Assembly: GCA_037954235.1 (NCBI GenBank)
Contig: JBBMOA010000010.1
Span: 20,649,529 to 20,713,528, forward strand
From: Aulostomus chinensis
Lineage: Eukaryota; Chordata; Actinopteri; Syngnathiformes; Aulostomidae
DNA length: 64,000 nucleotides
Reading direction: 5' to 3'
The notes beneath the pieces were generated by a model. That model did no database searches. It worked only from the letters and a program-made list of their open reading frames with translations, and was not told where the DNA came from. Below are positions 48,607 to 59,360 of the stretch, one piece after another. How positions within the stretch are numbered: position 1 is the first letter of the stretch; the number at the start of each line of letters is the position of its first letter. The position numbers and the translations under genes were made by a program.

Positions 48607-48855
48607 TTCTGTCTGGTACTCCAGCTTCCTCCCACAGTCCAAAGACATCAAGAGGGGACTAGGCTGATTGATACTCTAAATTGACTGTAGGTGTGACTGT
48701 GAGTGTGAATGGTTGTCTCTCTCTATGTGTTGGTCCTGTGATGGACTGGTGACCTGTCCAGGGTGAACCTCGCCTTTCGACCAAAGGCTGCCAATGGGAT
48801 CCACCCCCCCATGACCATTAACAGGATAAGTTGTAGGTAATAGATGGATGATGGA
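48607..48855 (+). mobile_element. 5'-truncated SINE copy
   Basis: Starts at ttctgtctggtactccagc, the middle of the full-length copy at 38138-38501, and ends in a gatggatgatgg tail. It lacks the A and B boxes and lies about 50 bases from the Tc1 right end. Confidence 0.8.
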
Positions 48856-48985
48856 TCATAAAAGTTGCACCTCCTTTCCTGACAGACAGCTAAGGCAAAT
48901 AGCGTGTTATACAAACATGAAGATATTTTATTGCAGCACAAACATTAATAATTCAGATTAATTTGCATTTGAATCACGGATGGAT
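48850..48985 (-). repeat. Inverted-pair element, copy 1
   Basis: On the minus strand this reads gcaaattaatctgaatta, then gctgcaataaaatatcttc, then a segment matching gcaacttttatgatcc. The same blocks occur in the same order on the plus strand at 52595-52755. The two copies face each other and flank the claudin at 49521-50276. By eye the core is above 85% identical over about 65 bases, with a less conserved part between. Confidence 0.7.
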
Positions 48986-49237
48986 GGAAATGTATATAAA
49001 TTGTTGATTGGGGTTGAAGGGCTCTAAATATGAAGAGCTCCAGTACTTTTTTCAGAAAATAATAAAAAAACAAATGGACTGTATACTCAACAAATATTTT
49101 TATTGAAATTCTATCAGTTATAAAGAAAATAAAGACATCAGAAATCATATTTACAAAGTCAAAATTGTAAAACAAGGAAATAAATATATTGACAAGTGAC
49201 TTCCTTGTTGAAAGTTTGGAAGCAAGGCAACTTCCAG

Positions 49238-49241
<4 letters not shown>

Positions 49242-49272
<31 letters not shown>
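49242..49272. repeat. (CT)n microsatellite
   Basis: About 31 bases of pure CT, downstream of the claudin at 49521 on its own strand. Confidence 0.9.
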
Positions 49273-49276
<4 letters not shown>

Positions 49277-49520
49277 TACACACACATTTCTCCCTTGCAT
49301 GATCATTTGTACACAAAATCACATCCAAAGAACAATAATCTACAAAAGATTCACCCTCCTCAAACCTCACAGTAATTACTTACATCCCAACAATGTATAG
49401 GAATATACACCAGCGTCACTTCCTCCTGTGGTGCTCGTTTATGTATTTCTTTATGTAAGTACTCTCAGTCTCTCTCTCTCTCTCTCTGTCTATCTATCTA
49501 TCTTTGTGTACCTTCAGTTT

Positions 49521-50276
49521 TTAGAGGTACTGCGGAACAGAGTATGTGGTTGGTGCTCCGTAAGGTTTGTTGGGAACATAAGACCCGGTCCCTGTGTATG
49601 GTTGGCTGGATGCAGGAGCGTACACCGGGCTGTAAGTTGCAGGGTTTCCTACTGGTGCTGCATAAGGGTACATGGGTGCAGGTGGGTAGCCTGGGTATCC
49701 GTACATGGGTTTCTGAGGAGGGCAAGAAGTAGTTAGGATGATCCCACCGATGAGGAGAATTGCAGCAGAGGCCCAGCCGATGTAGATGGACGCGCCGATC
49801 TCCCTCCTCTGTGTTTCGATGGTCAGCGGGTTCTGGAAGTCTGTGATGGTGATGGTTGCAGACCAGCACACAGGGATGAGGACCAGAACGGCAGCCAAAA
49901 TGATGAGACAGCCTCCTATGATCACCACCTTGGCCTTGGAGGTATCTTTCTTCAGGCATCCGGTGCATTTGGCTCCGATAAAGGTTATCATGAAGCCGAT
50001 GAAGCCAAAAACGAGGGAGATGATGACCAGGGCTCGAGCGGCCTGCAGATCCCTGGACAACCTCATCACAGACTCGTTCAGCTTGCACTGCATCTGGCCG
50101 GTGCTCTGCATCACACAGTTCATCCACAGACCATCCCACACGATCTGACCGGTGACGATGTTGGCTCCAATATATGAGGTCACTCTCCACATGGGGACAC
50201 CACAGGTCACCGCCACGCCAACCAGGCCGATGAAGCTGATGATCTGACCCGCTACTTCCTTGCCGATCCTCCCCAT
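49521..50276 (-). CDS. Claudin with extended Pro/Tyr-rich cytoplasmic tail
   Basis: 251 residues from the ATG at 50274-50276 (MGRIGKEVAGQIISF). W30, GLW 49-51, C54 and C64 are canonical, and the second loop has DFQNP. After the fourth membrane segment and SCPPQKP (about residue 185) comes a tail of about 65 residues rich in Pro, Tyr and Ala (YGYPGYPPAPMYPYAAP), ending SVPQYL in place of the usual Tyr-Val. The first loop contains an N-x-S sequon at 67-69 (NES) where neighbours have YDS. An upstream extension to 50339 begins at a TTG and is not needed. The odd tail could bind different scaffold proteins. Confidence 0.93.
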   Translation of the reverse strand: MGRIGKEVAGQIISFIGLVGVAVTCGVPMWRVTSYIGANIVTGQIVWDGLWMNCVMQSTGQMQCKLNESVMRLSRDLQAARALVIISLVFGFIGFMITFIGAKCTGCLKKDTSKAKVVIIGGCLIILAAVLVLIPVCWSATITITDFQNPLTIETQRREIGASIYIGWASAAILLIGGIILTTSCPPQKPMYGYPGYPPAPMYPYAAPVGNPATYSPVYAPASSQPYTGTGSYVPNKPYGAPTTYSVPQYL

Positions 50277-53200
50277 GGCAAAGAGGCTTTGTGAGCAGCA
50301 GGAGAGAGAAGTGTTGAGGAGTTCAGGTTGGCCTCTCAATCAGAAAGAGCAGCTCTCTCACCTGTTGTTTGCCAGGGAATGCACAGGAGGAGGGCGACAC
50401 TCTCGTCAGGTGAGTTAATCTGGTTCAACAAGATACTTCCTCCTAGAGCCAGAGGAGTGGCACCCATCTTCAAACAAAAAACACCAAGTTTTGTTTTGTT
50501 TTTTTGTCTGTATGCATGACTCCAGATTGGTTTATTGGAGGGAGTCACAGCTACTCAGCAACTTTAAAGCATGATCGTCATCGGTTGATTTCACTTGTAG
50601 TGTTAATGTGAGTGGTGGGGAAACGCTGGACCCCTGAAGGAGCTCATGAGATGGTTTCGGCTTTTAAATGGAGCTCCATTTCATTTTCACTTGTTAGGCT
50701 TAAAAGACGGGGTTACGATGAAGTAACGTGTTCAATGCTGTGTTTGTCACCAGGTTTAGATAAATTTGCGGGAAAGTTGGAATTATTTTACCACGAGTTT
50801 GGGAGGGTTTTGTTCATTTTCGATGGAGCAGGCCAAAGTGGGGTCCAAAGGTTTGATTTCACCCTGTAAATCAATGTTTATGCTGTTTTTTTCTGTTTAT
50901 AAGGCAAAATTGTGATCATATATTATTTTTTCATACTTTGATCTAACGGTAGAATGCTACTTTGCACAGGACAGAGGTCTGATATAGCCTCGTCACTGGA
51001 AGGCTGAGTTAAGCACTAATTTCTTGTGTTACAGTATCTTTATGTTTTCCATTGTTCTGATTGTTTTGAGCTGCACATGAAAGAAATGGAAATATAAAAA
51101 AAACTTACAAAAATAAGAACAACGAAAAACAATAACGAAAGCTTAGAGAATGTGTCATTATGGGACTTGGGATCTCCCATTTCCCACAAGGGAAAAGTTA
51201 GGGCACTTCTGAGTTCGAAGATCTCAATTCCTGAACTTAATCCATCACAGCGAAGAACAGCTTGGAAAAAGAAAATAATTTCATCACTGCAGCAAAAACA
51301 AACAGATAAGACGCGCGATGGAAAAAAAGACCTGTCTCACGATGTGTCATACGCATGTATGACATCATCCACAAATGAAAACCGGATTCAGAATGAGTGA
51401 GACGATCTGCGGGTAAATTTGAGAAGTCACGAACACGTGTTCCAGTCTCAGAAACATACCAAACAACTTGAACACACGTAAAATAATTTTATAATCATAC
51501 ACATCACAGCGGTCTCTATAGCTGGCAAAACGATAATCAAGGGCTAATGAGCAGTTACATTTACAAGCTGTAAATAAATACACAATATGTCACAAATATG
51601 TTTAGACATTTATATTCACAGGAAGTTATGTAAAAGTGTCAGGCAATTCAAAATTGAAATCAGTTGTAAGTTTCAAAAATCCTTCACAGATTGTTTCTTA
51701 TTTTTCATACTCGTGATGGGAGTCCATTCTCTCCTCGTAGCGTTTCTTATCGAAGATGTGTGTTCTATAATGACATCATAAGTTTGATTAACGAGCACGT
51801 CCAAGGATGCTGCTTTTCTCTGGGGTTGAAGGAATTTTAAAAATTGTTTTACCTGTCGGGGCTGAATAAAATACATAGAAATCAGCATGCACATTTGTTT
51901 TTTTTGTTTTTTTAAAAATTTGTGAATCATCTAAAATACATTTGCAACAGGTTATGAGTCAGTTTTCTCTCTTGTAGGGCTGGTCAATCAATGATGGTTA
52001 ACACACACCAATGCTAATGAACTGCTGCTTTTGATTATAAACTGAAAAGATTCAAGGTGGTGAAAAGAGTGACTCAGAAGCAGCATGCGACCTAGTTCAC
52101 ACAGTTAATGATGGCCTCCAGCGGGATAAAGAGCTCACTTTTCAAAACCCGTGATGGCGATGATGATGGTGATGATACAGGAAGACGCTGCCTTCAAATG
52201 CAAGTGACTTTGACGCATTCCTCTGTTTGGTATAAACAAACTCTCAATCCTCCAACTTTCATATGCAAACTTCCGTAACCCCACACATTAGTTTCCATTT
52301 CCTTACCTTGAATTCTACTGTTCCACAGTTATACATTTTAAAATTTTTCTTCTGTAATGGAGGGGATTTTTTATTCAAGTATTAACTAACTAAAGTAAGA
52401 AAATGTGATCATTTACTTTCACCCATCCAGTATAGAACAATTTAGTCCGAGAGAAAAAGAACAGAAAACTTTCTTTCTTTACTGTCTATATTACTAGTAA
52501 ACTAAAAAAATATCCAATATTTACATGAAAGATGGGAATGGACACTTGAAAAGGAATGTAACTGAAGCATGTGCACATCTATTAACTCCTCCAGGTTGAT
52601 TCAAACGCAAATTAATCTGAATTATAAATGTTTTTGCTGCAATAAAATATCTTCATGTTTGTGTAACGCACAGTACATTTGTACTGACAGACAGCAAAGG
52701 CAAATGAGCACCCCCTGCTGTCAGAATCAAGAATTGCAACTATTATGATCCATAGCCTACAAATGTTTAGATTTTATGTTGCTTTTTAAAACTATACAGT
52801 ATATTATAAATGATCCGGCCTCTCGATCATGCATGTGTAAATCACTGATGCGCAGTCAGCCGTCTGCTGCCACATGCCAAGAATCTTGACTCTGGAAGCA
52901 AATACTTGTTGAAGAACTTGTCAAATTGTTGGATACTCATGACCTTGTTTTTACCTTGACACGATTATTCTTTTTTTATGAAAACTTGTTTTAGGTCTTG
53001 GAAGTAAAGAAACAGTCATGCGCCAGTAAGAATTGGATTTATTTACAGTAGCAGAAAATTACAAGTTATAGAAACGCATATGAAAGTTTCATAGACATAA
53101 ATTTAAAATTAACAAACCTCAAGAAAAGATACAAATTTACAGATTTTATTCAGCCTGCAGCGTTTTGCAGGAAAGAGCAATTGCTTTTACGGCTTTTTTG

Positions 53201-53528
53201 CCATTTAAAGAGCAAGACACCATGAAAATGTCTATGATGATACAAACAGTGAGATCCTTATCATAACATATTTACATAGATTGCTCATGACGCCGGCCAC
53301 AGCGAAGCCAACAACTGATTTCTGTGTTTGTCGGCAGACTTTTGTCACAGAAGATATTTGAACCAGCAGGAAAAGTCAAACATTGTTGATGGTTTCATTC
53401 CATTCAGGTATGACAGTGGTCCAGCTTTCTTACCCTGATGGAACATCTAGTTTGAATAAAGCCATTATTAAAGGTCAAAAACTTGGAAGAAGGTCAAGGT
53501 GACAAGCACACGAATTGCAATCCAAACC
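50277..53528. other. Intergenic, between two claudins
   Basis: No coding region is recognised. Contains copy 2 of the inverted pair (52595-52755). The part from 53.0 to 53.5 kb is the probable 3' UTR of the claudin at 53529, with tttatt near 53038-53043 as a possible poly(A) signal. Confidence 0.5.
52595..52755 (+). repeat. Inverted-pair element, copy 2
   Basis: Plus-strand counterpart of 48850-48985, sharing gcaaattaatctgaatta, gctgcaataaaatatcttc and gcaactattatgatcc. It also contains a small internal inverted repeat (ctgacagacagc ... gctgtcag), which could form a stem. Confidence 0.7.
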
Positions 53529-54164
53529 CTAGACGTACTCTCTTGATGTGGAGGCTGTCTTCACAGGGGTGAACTTGGATATATAATGGGGATGTTCGTG
53601 TTTGGGTGGGCAGTTCCAACACACTAGCCCACCTCCCATCAGCAGCAGAGCCGCGGCAGCCCAGCCGATGTATAGCGCTGCTCCTAACTCATACCTCTGA
53701 GCATTGATCAACATCGGGTTGTAGAAGTTGGTGATGATGGTATTGGCAGACCAGGAGACTGGGATGAGACAGAGCAACCCAGAGACGATGAAGAAAACTC
53801 CAGCCAGGATGCAAGTCTTCGCCTTGGCACGCTCATCCTCGATGCAGTTAGTGCATTTCCCACCCGCGATGGACAAGACTACCCCAAAGATTCCTGTCAG
53901 GATGGAGATGATGATCATGGCACGAGCAGCCTGCAGGTCCTGGGGCAGCGCCAGCATGGAGTCATACACCTTACACTGCATCTGCCCCGTACTCTGCACC
54001 ACACAGTTCATCCACATGCCCTGCCAGATGGTCTGAGCCGTGATTATGTTAGCTCCAACAAACGCGGTAACCTTCCACATGGGCAAGGCGCACACCACGA
54101 TGACCATGAACCAGCCGATCACAGCCATTGAGATGCCGATCATTTGAATCCCCTGTGAAACCAT
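53529..54164 (-). CDS. Claudin, REYV C-terminus
   Basis: 211 residues from the ATG at 54162-54164 (MVSQGIQMIGISMAV). W30, GMW 49-51 (Leu to Met in the signature), C54 and C64 are present; the second loop has NFYNP and the C-terminus STSREYV is a PDZ ligand. A longer frame to an ATG at 54263 would add 33 residues, but a TATA-like element (54226-54231) lies between the two ATGs and every neighbour starts at the shorter position, so the short start was chosen. Confidence 0.94.
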   Translation of the reverse strand: MVSQGIQMIGISMAVIGWFMVIVVCALPMWKVTAFVGANIITAQTIWQGMWMNCVVQSTGQMQCKVYDSMLALPQDLQAARAMIIISILTGIFGVVLSIAGGKCTNCIEDERAKAKTCILAGVFFIVSGLLCLIPVSWSANTIITNFYNPMLINAQRYELGAALYIGWAAAALLLMGGGLVCWNCPPKHEHPHYISKFTPVKTASTSREYV

Positions 54165-56372
54165 TTCAGCGGCTTTGCTCCTCAAAATACGCAGAGAAAG
54201 ACGAGTGGAAGGGTACAAGCTTGTACTTATAGTTTGTTGTGTGAGAAGAGGAGACAAAGACATGAGGGTCCTGGTCTGCTATTGGCTGGAAGGAGTTTAC
54301 ACACAAACAGAGACCCAGTGACCTTTGATGGTGCTGACTGGCCGAATTCCAGTGTCAAGGTCACACATGTAAGCTTATTTTGCTCTAATTCAAGATTAAC
54401 AAGTATTGTTCTCACACCACACTCGCAGGACAATTACAATGTGTTGGAGACAACCGGGAAAACCACCAGATATGAAACATTTATGTGTCTTTGTAGTATT
54501 ACTACTGTATCAAATGAATACGTAGAATACTTTGGACCTTCAAACTATCCTTTTCTCTGACGCTCTGGTGATATGTGACAAATGGAACACTAACCCATTC
54601 AGCAACCAGATGTACATCATAACATTTTTGAAGGTAAACCAGGATTGTAGTGAAGCTATTATTTCATTAAACACAGCCCAGTTGTGCATTAAAAGTACTG
54701 AAAAGTGTAAGCTAATTCAATATGACTCAGAGGCTGCAGTTTTAGACCCATGGTCATTGAAACTTCATGACATTGCCACCTTGGGTGAAAAAGTGTCTTC
54801 CACCCAGTTCTGTCCTGGTACATGTAACTGTAAATGTTTATCCCACCAGAATACTTCGTTGTGTATTCTTTCTTGAGTTTGAAGAAACTTAAAAAAGTCA
54901 AAGTGAATTAACATACAAAGCAGTGTGAATAGATAATGGTTATTTTGTGTATTTTCTTTTATATTTGACCCAATAAGATCTGATCATAACATACCCGGTC
55001 CACCTGCTAGGGATGTAACCAGGCTGTAAATTCAAACACTTCAAAGATCAAGCCCACACGAGCCTGGTCTCTGGCTAACGTGACGGGTCGGCGCCAAAAT
55101 TTTCACCTCAGAAAAATGTTCTATTTTATCTTAATAGTTTTGTCCCATTTATAATGTATGAGAGTCACTGAAAACTTGATTTATCTGTCAGATAGTGAAT
55201 TAAATGCAACCTCTTAGCATTTTTTTGTTTGAGTTCTGCTCTTATTATTACTGTTGCACTAATCACTTCAAGAGAAAAGTTACCTTTCACCTTGTAAGTT
55301 CGGGGACGAGCGGTATATTTCCTCTTTACTCCGCCCATCCTAACACATTAAAAATGTTTTTGCGTGAACATGCTTGGTTCAGCTGTTCCTACTCAAAGCG
55401 CGACCTTATGTTTATGCCTTATGCTCCATAAGCAATCGGATGATGAATTTCCTTTGTTTAATTGTAAATGTTCGAAATATCCTGCTTGTTCAGGAGCATA
55501 ATTTGACAAAACTGGAGTGTGGATTTAAGTTGCTTGAGTGAGATCCAGGACGTGTTGTGTTATTTTGTTTACAGCAAGGGGCAATGTTGAACAAGCTATG
55601 ATCCCCCACTTCAGAAGAAGATTAAAACCATTTTTTCTTGAATATAATTTCAGGCTTTTGAGCTAAAATATTAGAGGCACACTCAAATCTCAAGTCTATG
55701 TTATTGCTTTTAAATGATTATGTTGATTTTAAAGCAATATTTTGAACATATTGGAAGTATAAACGTGCCTGAGATGGTCTCTACGTAATATTTGGTTCAT
55801 ATTTTTAAATGTTATGGTCATTATTGCATGTGAATTAGGAAAAGTTGTAAAAAAAACAACAGCTAAGATTTAAAGAAATCTCTGTTAAAATCAATTTGAG
55901 TGGTTAATTTAGATGAATTAATCACAAAAGTCATAATTTCCTTTAGATTACTCTTCCTTGCTAGCATTTTTTAAAAATGATGATTGCAAAACTGGTAATT
56001 AGATCACTCTAATTATTTGACAACCCTGTTATAAAATATCATAGATCCCAGACATATTAATTCAATGTTGATCAATTTTTTTTATTTACAGCTTCAGACA
56101 GTCACATGACAATAATATGATTTGTAGAAAAAAAGTACAAATGAAAGACAATAAAAATAAGTTTTTAAAAAGGCATCAAAACAACATGTTGCCAGTGTTT
56201 TTATCTCCTCAGATGGAGCCGTTGGTTCCTGGGTGTGTCGTTGGGGTGTGGTGCATGTCTCTTTATCTTGGCATAAGAAACAAACTGTTAACACAATAAA
56301 ATCACTGTGAAATAGCAAACGGACCACACAGCGTTGGAGTCTGTTTTAAGTCTCTTGTCTCATTTCCTCTCC
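54165..56372. other. Intergenic, between two claudins
   Basis: No coding exon is recognised. AT-rich, with small ORFs only. The part from 56.07 to 56.37 kb is the probable 3' UTR of the claudin at 56373, with tttatt near 56080-56085 as a possible poly(A) signal. Confidence 0.5.
54226..54231 (-). promoter_or_regulatory. TATA-like box of the claudin at 53529
   Basis: CTATAAGTA on the minus strand, about 62 bases upstream of the chosen start codon, implying a leader of about 30 bases. Confidence 0.5.
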
Positions 56373-56996
56373 TCAGACGTAGTCCTTAGGTGCAGATGAA
56401 CGAGCAGCTGAGTATTTAGCGGAGTAGTTGTCTTTAGGGGGGCAGTTGGCACAGAGCAGTGCACCCCCCAGGAGGAGGAGGGCGGAGGCCCCCCAGCCGA
56501 TGAAAAGTGCCGCTCCCAGCTCTCTCTTTTGTGCGCCTATGGTCAGCGGGTTGTAGAAGTTTCTGACGATGTTGTTAGCCGTCCAGCACACAGGGATGAG
56601 GCACAAGACGCCGGCGATGATGAAGGTCACACCAGCTGCTATACCGATTTTAGCCTTGGAGCTTTCGTCTTCCACACAGTTGGTGCACTTTCCCCCTGCA
56701 AGGGAGAGGAAGATGCCCAAGATGCCAACCAGGATAGCAATAATGACGAGGGCGCGGGCAGCCTGGAGGTCACTGCTCAGGGCCAGCATGGAGTCGTACA
56801 CCTTACACTGCATCTGACCCGTGCTCTGGGTCACGCAGCTCATCCAGATGCCCTCCCAGGTGGTTTGAGCAGTGACAATGTTCTGGCCAATGAAGGCTGT
56901 CACTTTCCACATAGGTAGAGCACAGACGACAATGACCCCGATCCATCCAATAATACACAGGGCAGTGCCCAACATCTGCATGGCGGCTGACACCAT
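56373..56996 (-). CDS. Claudin, KDYV C-terminus
   Basis: Single-exon ORF of 207 residues starting MVSAAMQMLGTALCI. W30, GIW 49-51 (Leu to Ile), C54, C64; second loop NFYNP; CANCPPKD next to the fourth membrane segment; C-terminus SAPKDYV. It is the shortest of the array and very close in pattern to claudin-3/4-type fish paralogs. A strong TATA box lies about 100 bases upstream. Confidence 0.95.
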   Translation of the reverse strand: MVSAAMQMLGTALCIIGWIGVIVVCALPMWKVTAFIGQNIVTAQTTWEGIWMSCVTQSTGQMQCKVYDSMLALSSDLQAARALVIIAILVGILGIFLSLAGGKCTNCVEDESSKAKIGIAAGVTFIIAGVLCLIPVCWTANNIVRNFYNPLTIGAQKRELGAALFIGWGASALLLLGGALLCANCPPKDNYSAKYSAARSSAPKDYV

Positions 56997-57093
56997 GTCT
57001 CCTCAGAAAATGTTTCACGCAGTTGATTAAAAAAAGAAAAAGTCCAATAGAGAGATCCCCAAGAATGAATGTTTGAGAAAGGTTGGAGCAGCA

Positions 57094-57103
57094 CTTATAT
57101 ATA
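57094..57103 (-). promoter_or_regulatory. TATA box of the claudin at 56373
   Basis: TATATATAAG on the minus strand, about 100 bases upstream of the ATG. This predicts transcription starting near 57065 and a leader of about 70 bases with no intron. Confidence 0.65.
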
Positions 57104-59289
57104 CTTGGTTCGGGAGGGGCTAACACACACACACCCCAGCGCAAACACATATAGACATTCAAACTGTCCGTGACGTGATGACATCCCCCGCATGTGTCAT
57201 CATGTCAGTTTTTGTCTCGCCTTTTTGTTTTTTGTTTTCTCTGATTGTTGCAGTGGAATAACCACACAGTGACTCAGAGGATGCAAAAAAAAAAAGAAAA
57301 AAAAGAACAGCCACTCCCTCACAGGTAGAGTATGAGCCATGTTGTAGTTTCTACATGTGGCAAAAGCAGAGACTGAAAACACCTGTTTGGCATACAGGTG
57401 AAAATCGTGCATGTAGAAAAAAAAAAGGGAGCAGACGAATTTAAAGAAGGATACTTTACATCATGGAGTTTACACTCATCAGCCAAAACACCAAAATCAC
57501 TGATTTCCTTTTGAGGATTTGACAAATGTCCTGCAATAGACCATTATTATAGTATTATGGGGCTCGGTTTTTATTGACTCTGTAATGTAATGATCACTTT
57601 GAAGGCAGTAGTTTGTGGTGCTGTTGGACTCTACTTCGTCTTATCGATAAGTGTGCAAATAATATTTTGTTTATCCTCTTCATATGAATGAAGGTGATAA
57701 AATGTTAAGAACAGATCCCAACAGATCCCCTAAAAGTATTTTACCTTTCAAGAACTTAAATATGTGTTTTGAGCTCACAACTTTTGCATCACTTCTTTGT
57801 GACACCAGAACGCAGAAAGAGCCAGATGCGAATTGATAAGTCATAAAATGTTACTGAATGCCTTTTCAAGAAACTGGTGCCAGTGAATGACAATAAAATG
57901 GAGTTTTCCAAACTATAAAACAACATTAAGGTTTTGAGAGAGATTTTATGTCTCCAGCATGATAAAATTTAAGCATTTCCATATGGGATCAGGTCAGGAT
58001 GAGCTTCCTATCCTCAGATATCACTGCAACAGATCCTAAACAATCCCCTGTAGAAATAAAATAGTAAATGGTCTAAACTCAACACACACAACCACAAATT
58101 CATACACTCATACAATCAAGGTAGCCGGTACAGGCTCTGCTCTCCCACTGGAGCTCAAACTAGAAGCTTCTGCCACCCCATAACATAGAGAAATGAGAGA
58201 TGTCCTTACAGATGTGTATGATAACCTTTGACCTTTGCTGTTTGATCTTTTCAGTAGCAGGAGTTTCAGGTTTAGGTAAAGCTGCTGTGTCCACAGCTGC
58301 TCAGATGTGCAGAGTAGGTTTGTAATTGTACGTCGTCCTGTCCTCCTTTGATTAATAAATGTATCGTTGTACTAGCATAAAATACCTGGTGACTGATAAG
58401 CGTGATTAAGTTCATTGTTATTGAAAATTGCTGTACTGGTAAATTTCAGTCATCAGCCAAGAGTATCAAGTAAAAATATACGTCTTAAATATATGTACTT
58501 AAGAAAGGAATACCTTTAATTTGAAACTATAAACCACAGAATACAGCAGCATAATTGCTCATATTGTTCAGTCCCCATACCTTGATATTAGTTCAGAAGT
58601 TCTCAGTAAGTTAATTTTACACTTTAATTAACATCGATTATCAAAAAGGAAAACAGCAATGCATTTGTGCATTTGTTTTTCTTGTGAACTTATTCATCGG
58701 ATCACAAACAACATGTAGGAAGAGAAGATAGACAGTGAAGATGAAAGAAAGATACAAATCTGACCTCTGAATGGTGTCAATCCTTCAAGGCTGCAGGTCG
58801 TTTCTTGAGAAAAATGTTCGCTCTGCAGTTCAGAGTTTTGCACAGCAGCAAGAAACATCAGGGGAGGATTTTAGGGAAAATGACAAACTCCCTGCCAAGT
58901 GATTGCAGTTGACAGACTGTGGTCAAAAAGAAGCAACAGTGAGAGAGATATTAGAGAGAGAGAATCAGGTTGTTTGAGACATGAATGGAGGCAGTGTTTG
59001 GGAGCCAAAATTACCATTAGGACTATAATACCTCTATTTTATCCAAGGTAGGATCATGAAAGCTACTTTGGCCTGGCTATGGAGATTGGGTTCCACACAC
59101 AAGGAGGAATTTCAACAATCACGACCCTGAAGAGAGATGGTTGCAGGGTGAGATTAGTCCTGCTTGGTGCACTCGGAGAGGCCATGATTACACGCCATGT
59201 GTCACAAATGTTTAGTGGCCCTACAATCATAAAAGAGTCATTTATTGTGTCTTTAATTTGCAGTTGAAAAGAATAGGTTTGCAGTGTGT

Positions 59290-59360
59290 GTGTATATATA
59301 TATAGAGTTAGAGGTTAGAGGTATATATGGAGTTAGAGTTTAGAGGTATGTATAGAGTTT
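59290..59360. repeat. Short imperfect minisatellite
   Basis: A (TA)n stretch is followed by about two and a half copies of a 25-29 base unit containing agagttagag and ttagaggtat. Confidence 0.6.

Larger units (their letters stand above)
48560..49520. other. Repeat-filled gap between the Tc1 element and the next claudin
   Basis: A TG/TA microsatellite (48560-48600), a truncated SINE (48607-48855), one arm of an inverted repeat pair (48850-48985) and CT microsatellites (49242-49272, 49473-49503). The last two lie in the probable 3' UTR of the claudin at 49521. No gene is seen. Confidence 0.6.

Noticed and set aside
49498..50190. 230-codon open frame overlapping a claudin on the same strand
   Set aside because: Out-of-frame shadow of the claudin at 49521. 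The composition is His/Arg/Pro-rich with no family pattern.
50277..50339. 21-residue extension of the claudin at 49521
   Set aside because: It begins at TTG and has no family counterpart; the ATG at 50276 aligns with the other claudins.
54165..54263. 33-residue extension of the claudin at 53529 from a genuine ATG
   Set aside because: A TATA-like box lies between the two ATGs and the extension has no claudin similarity, so it is probably upstream of the transcript start.
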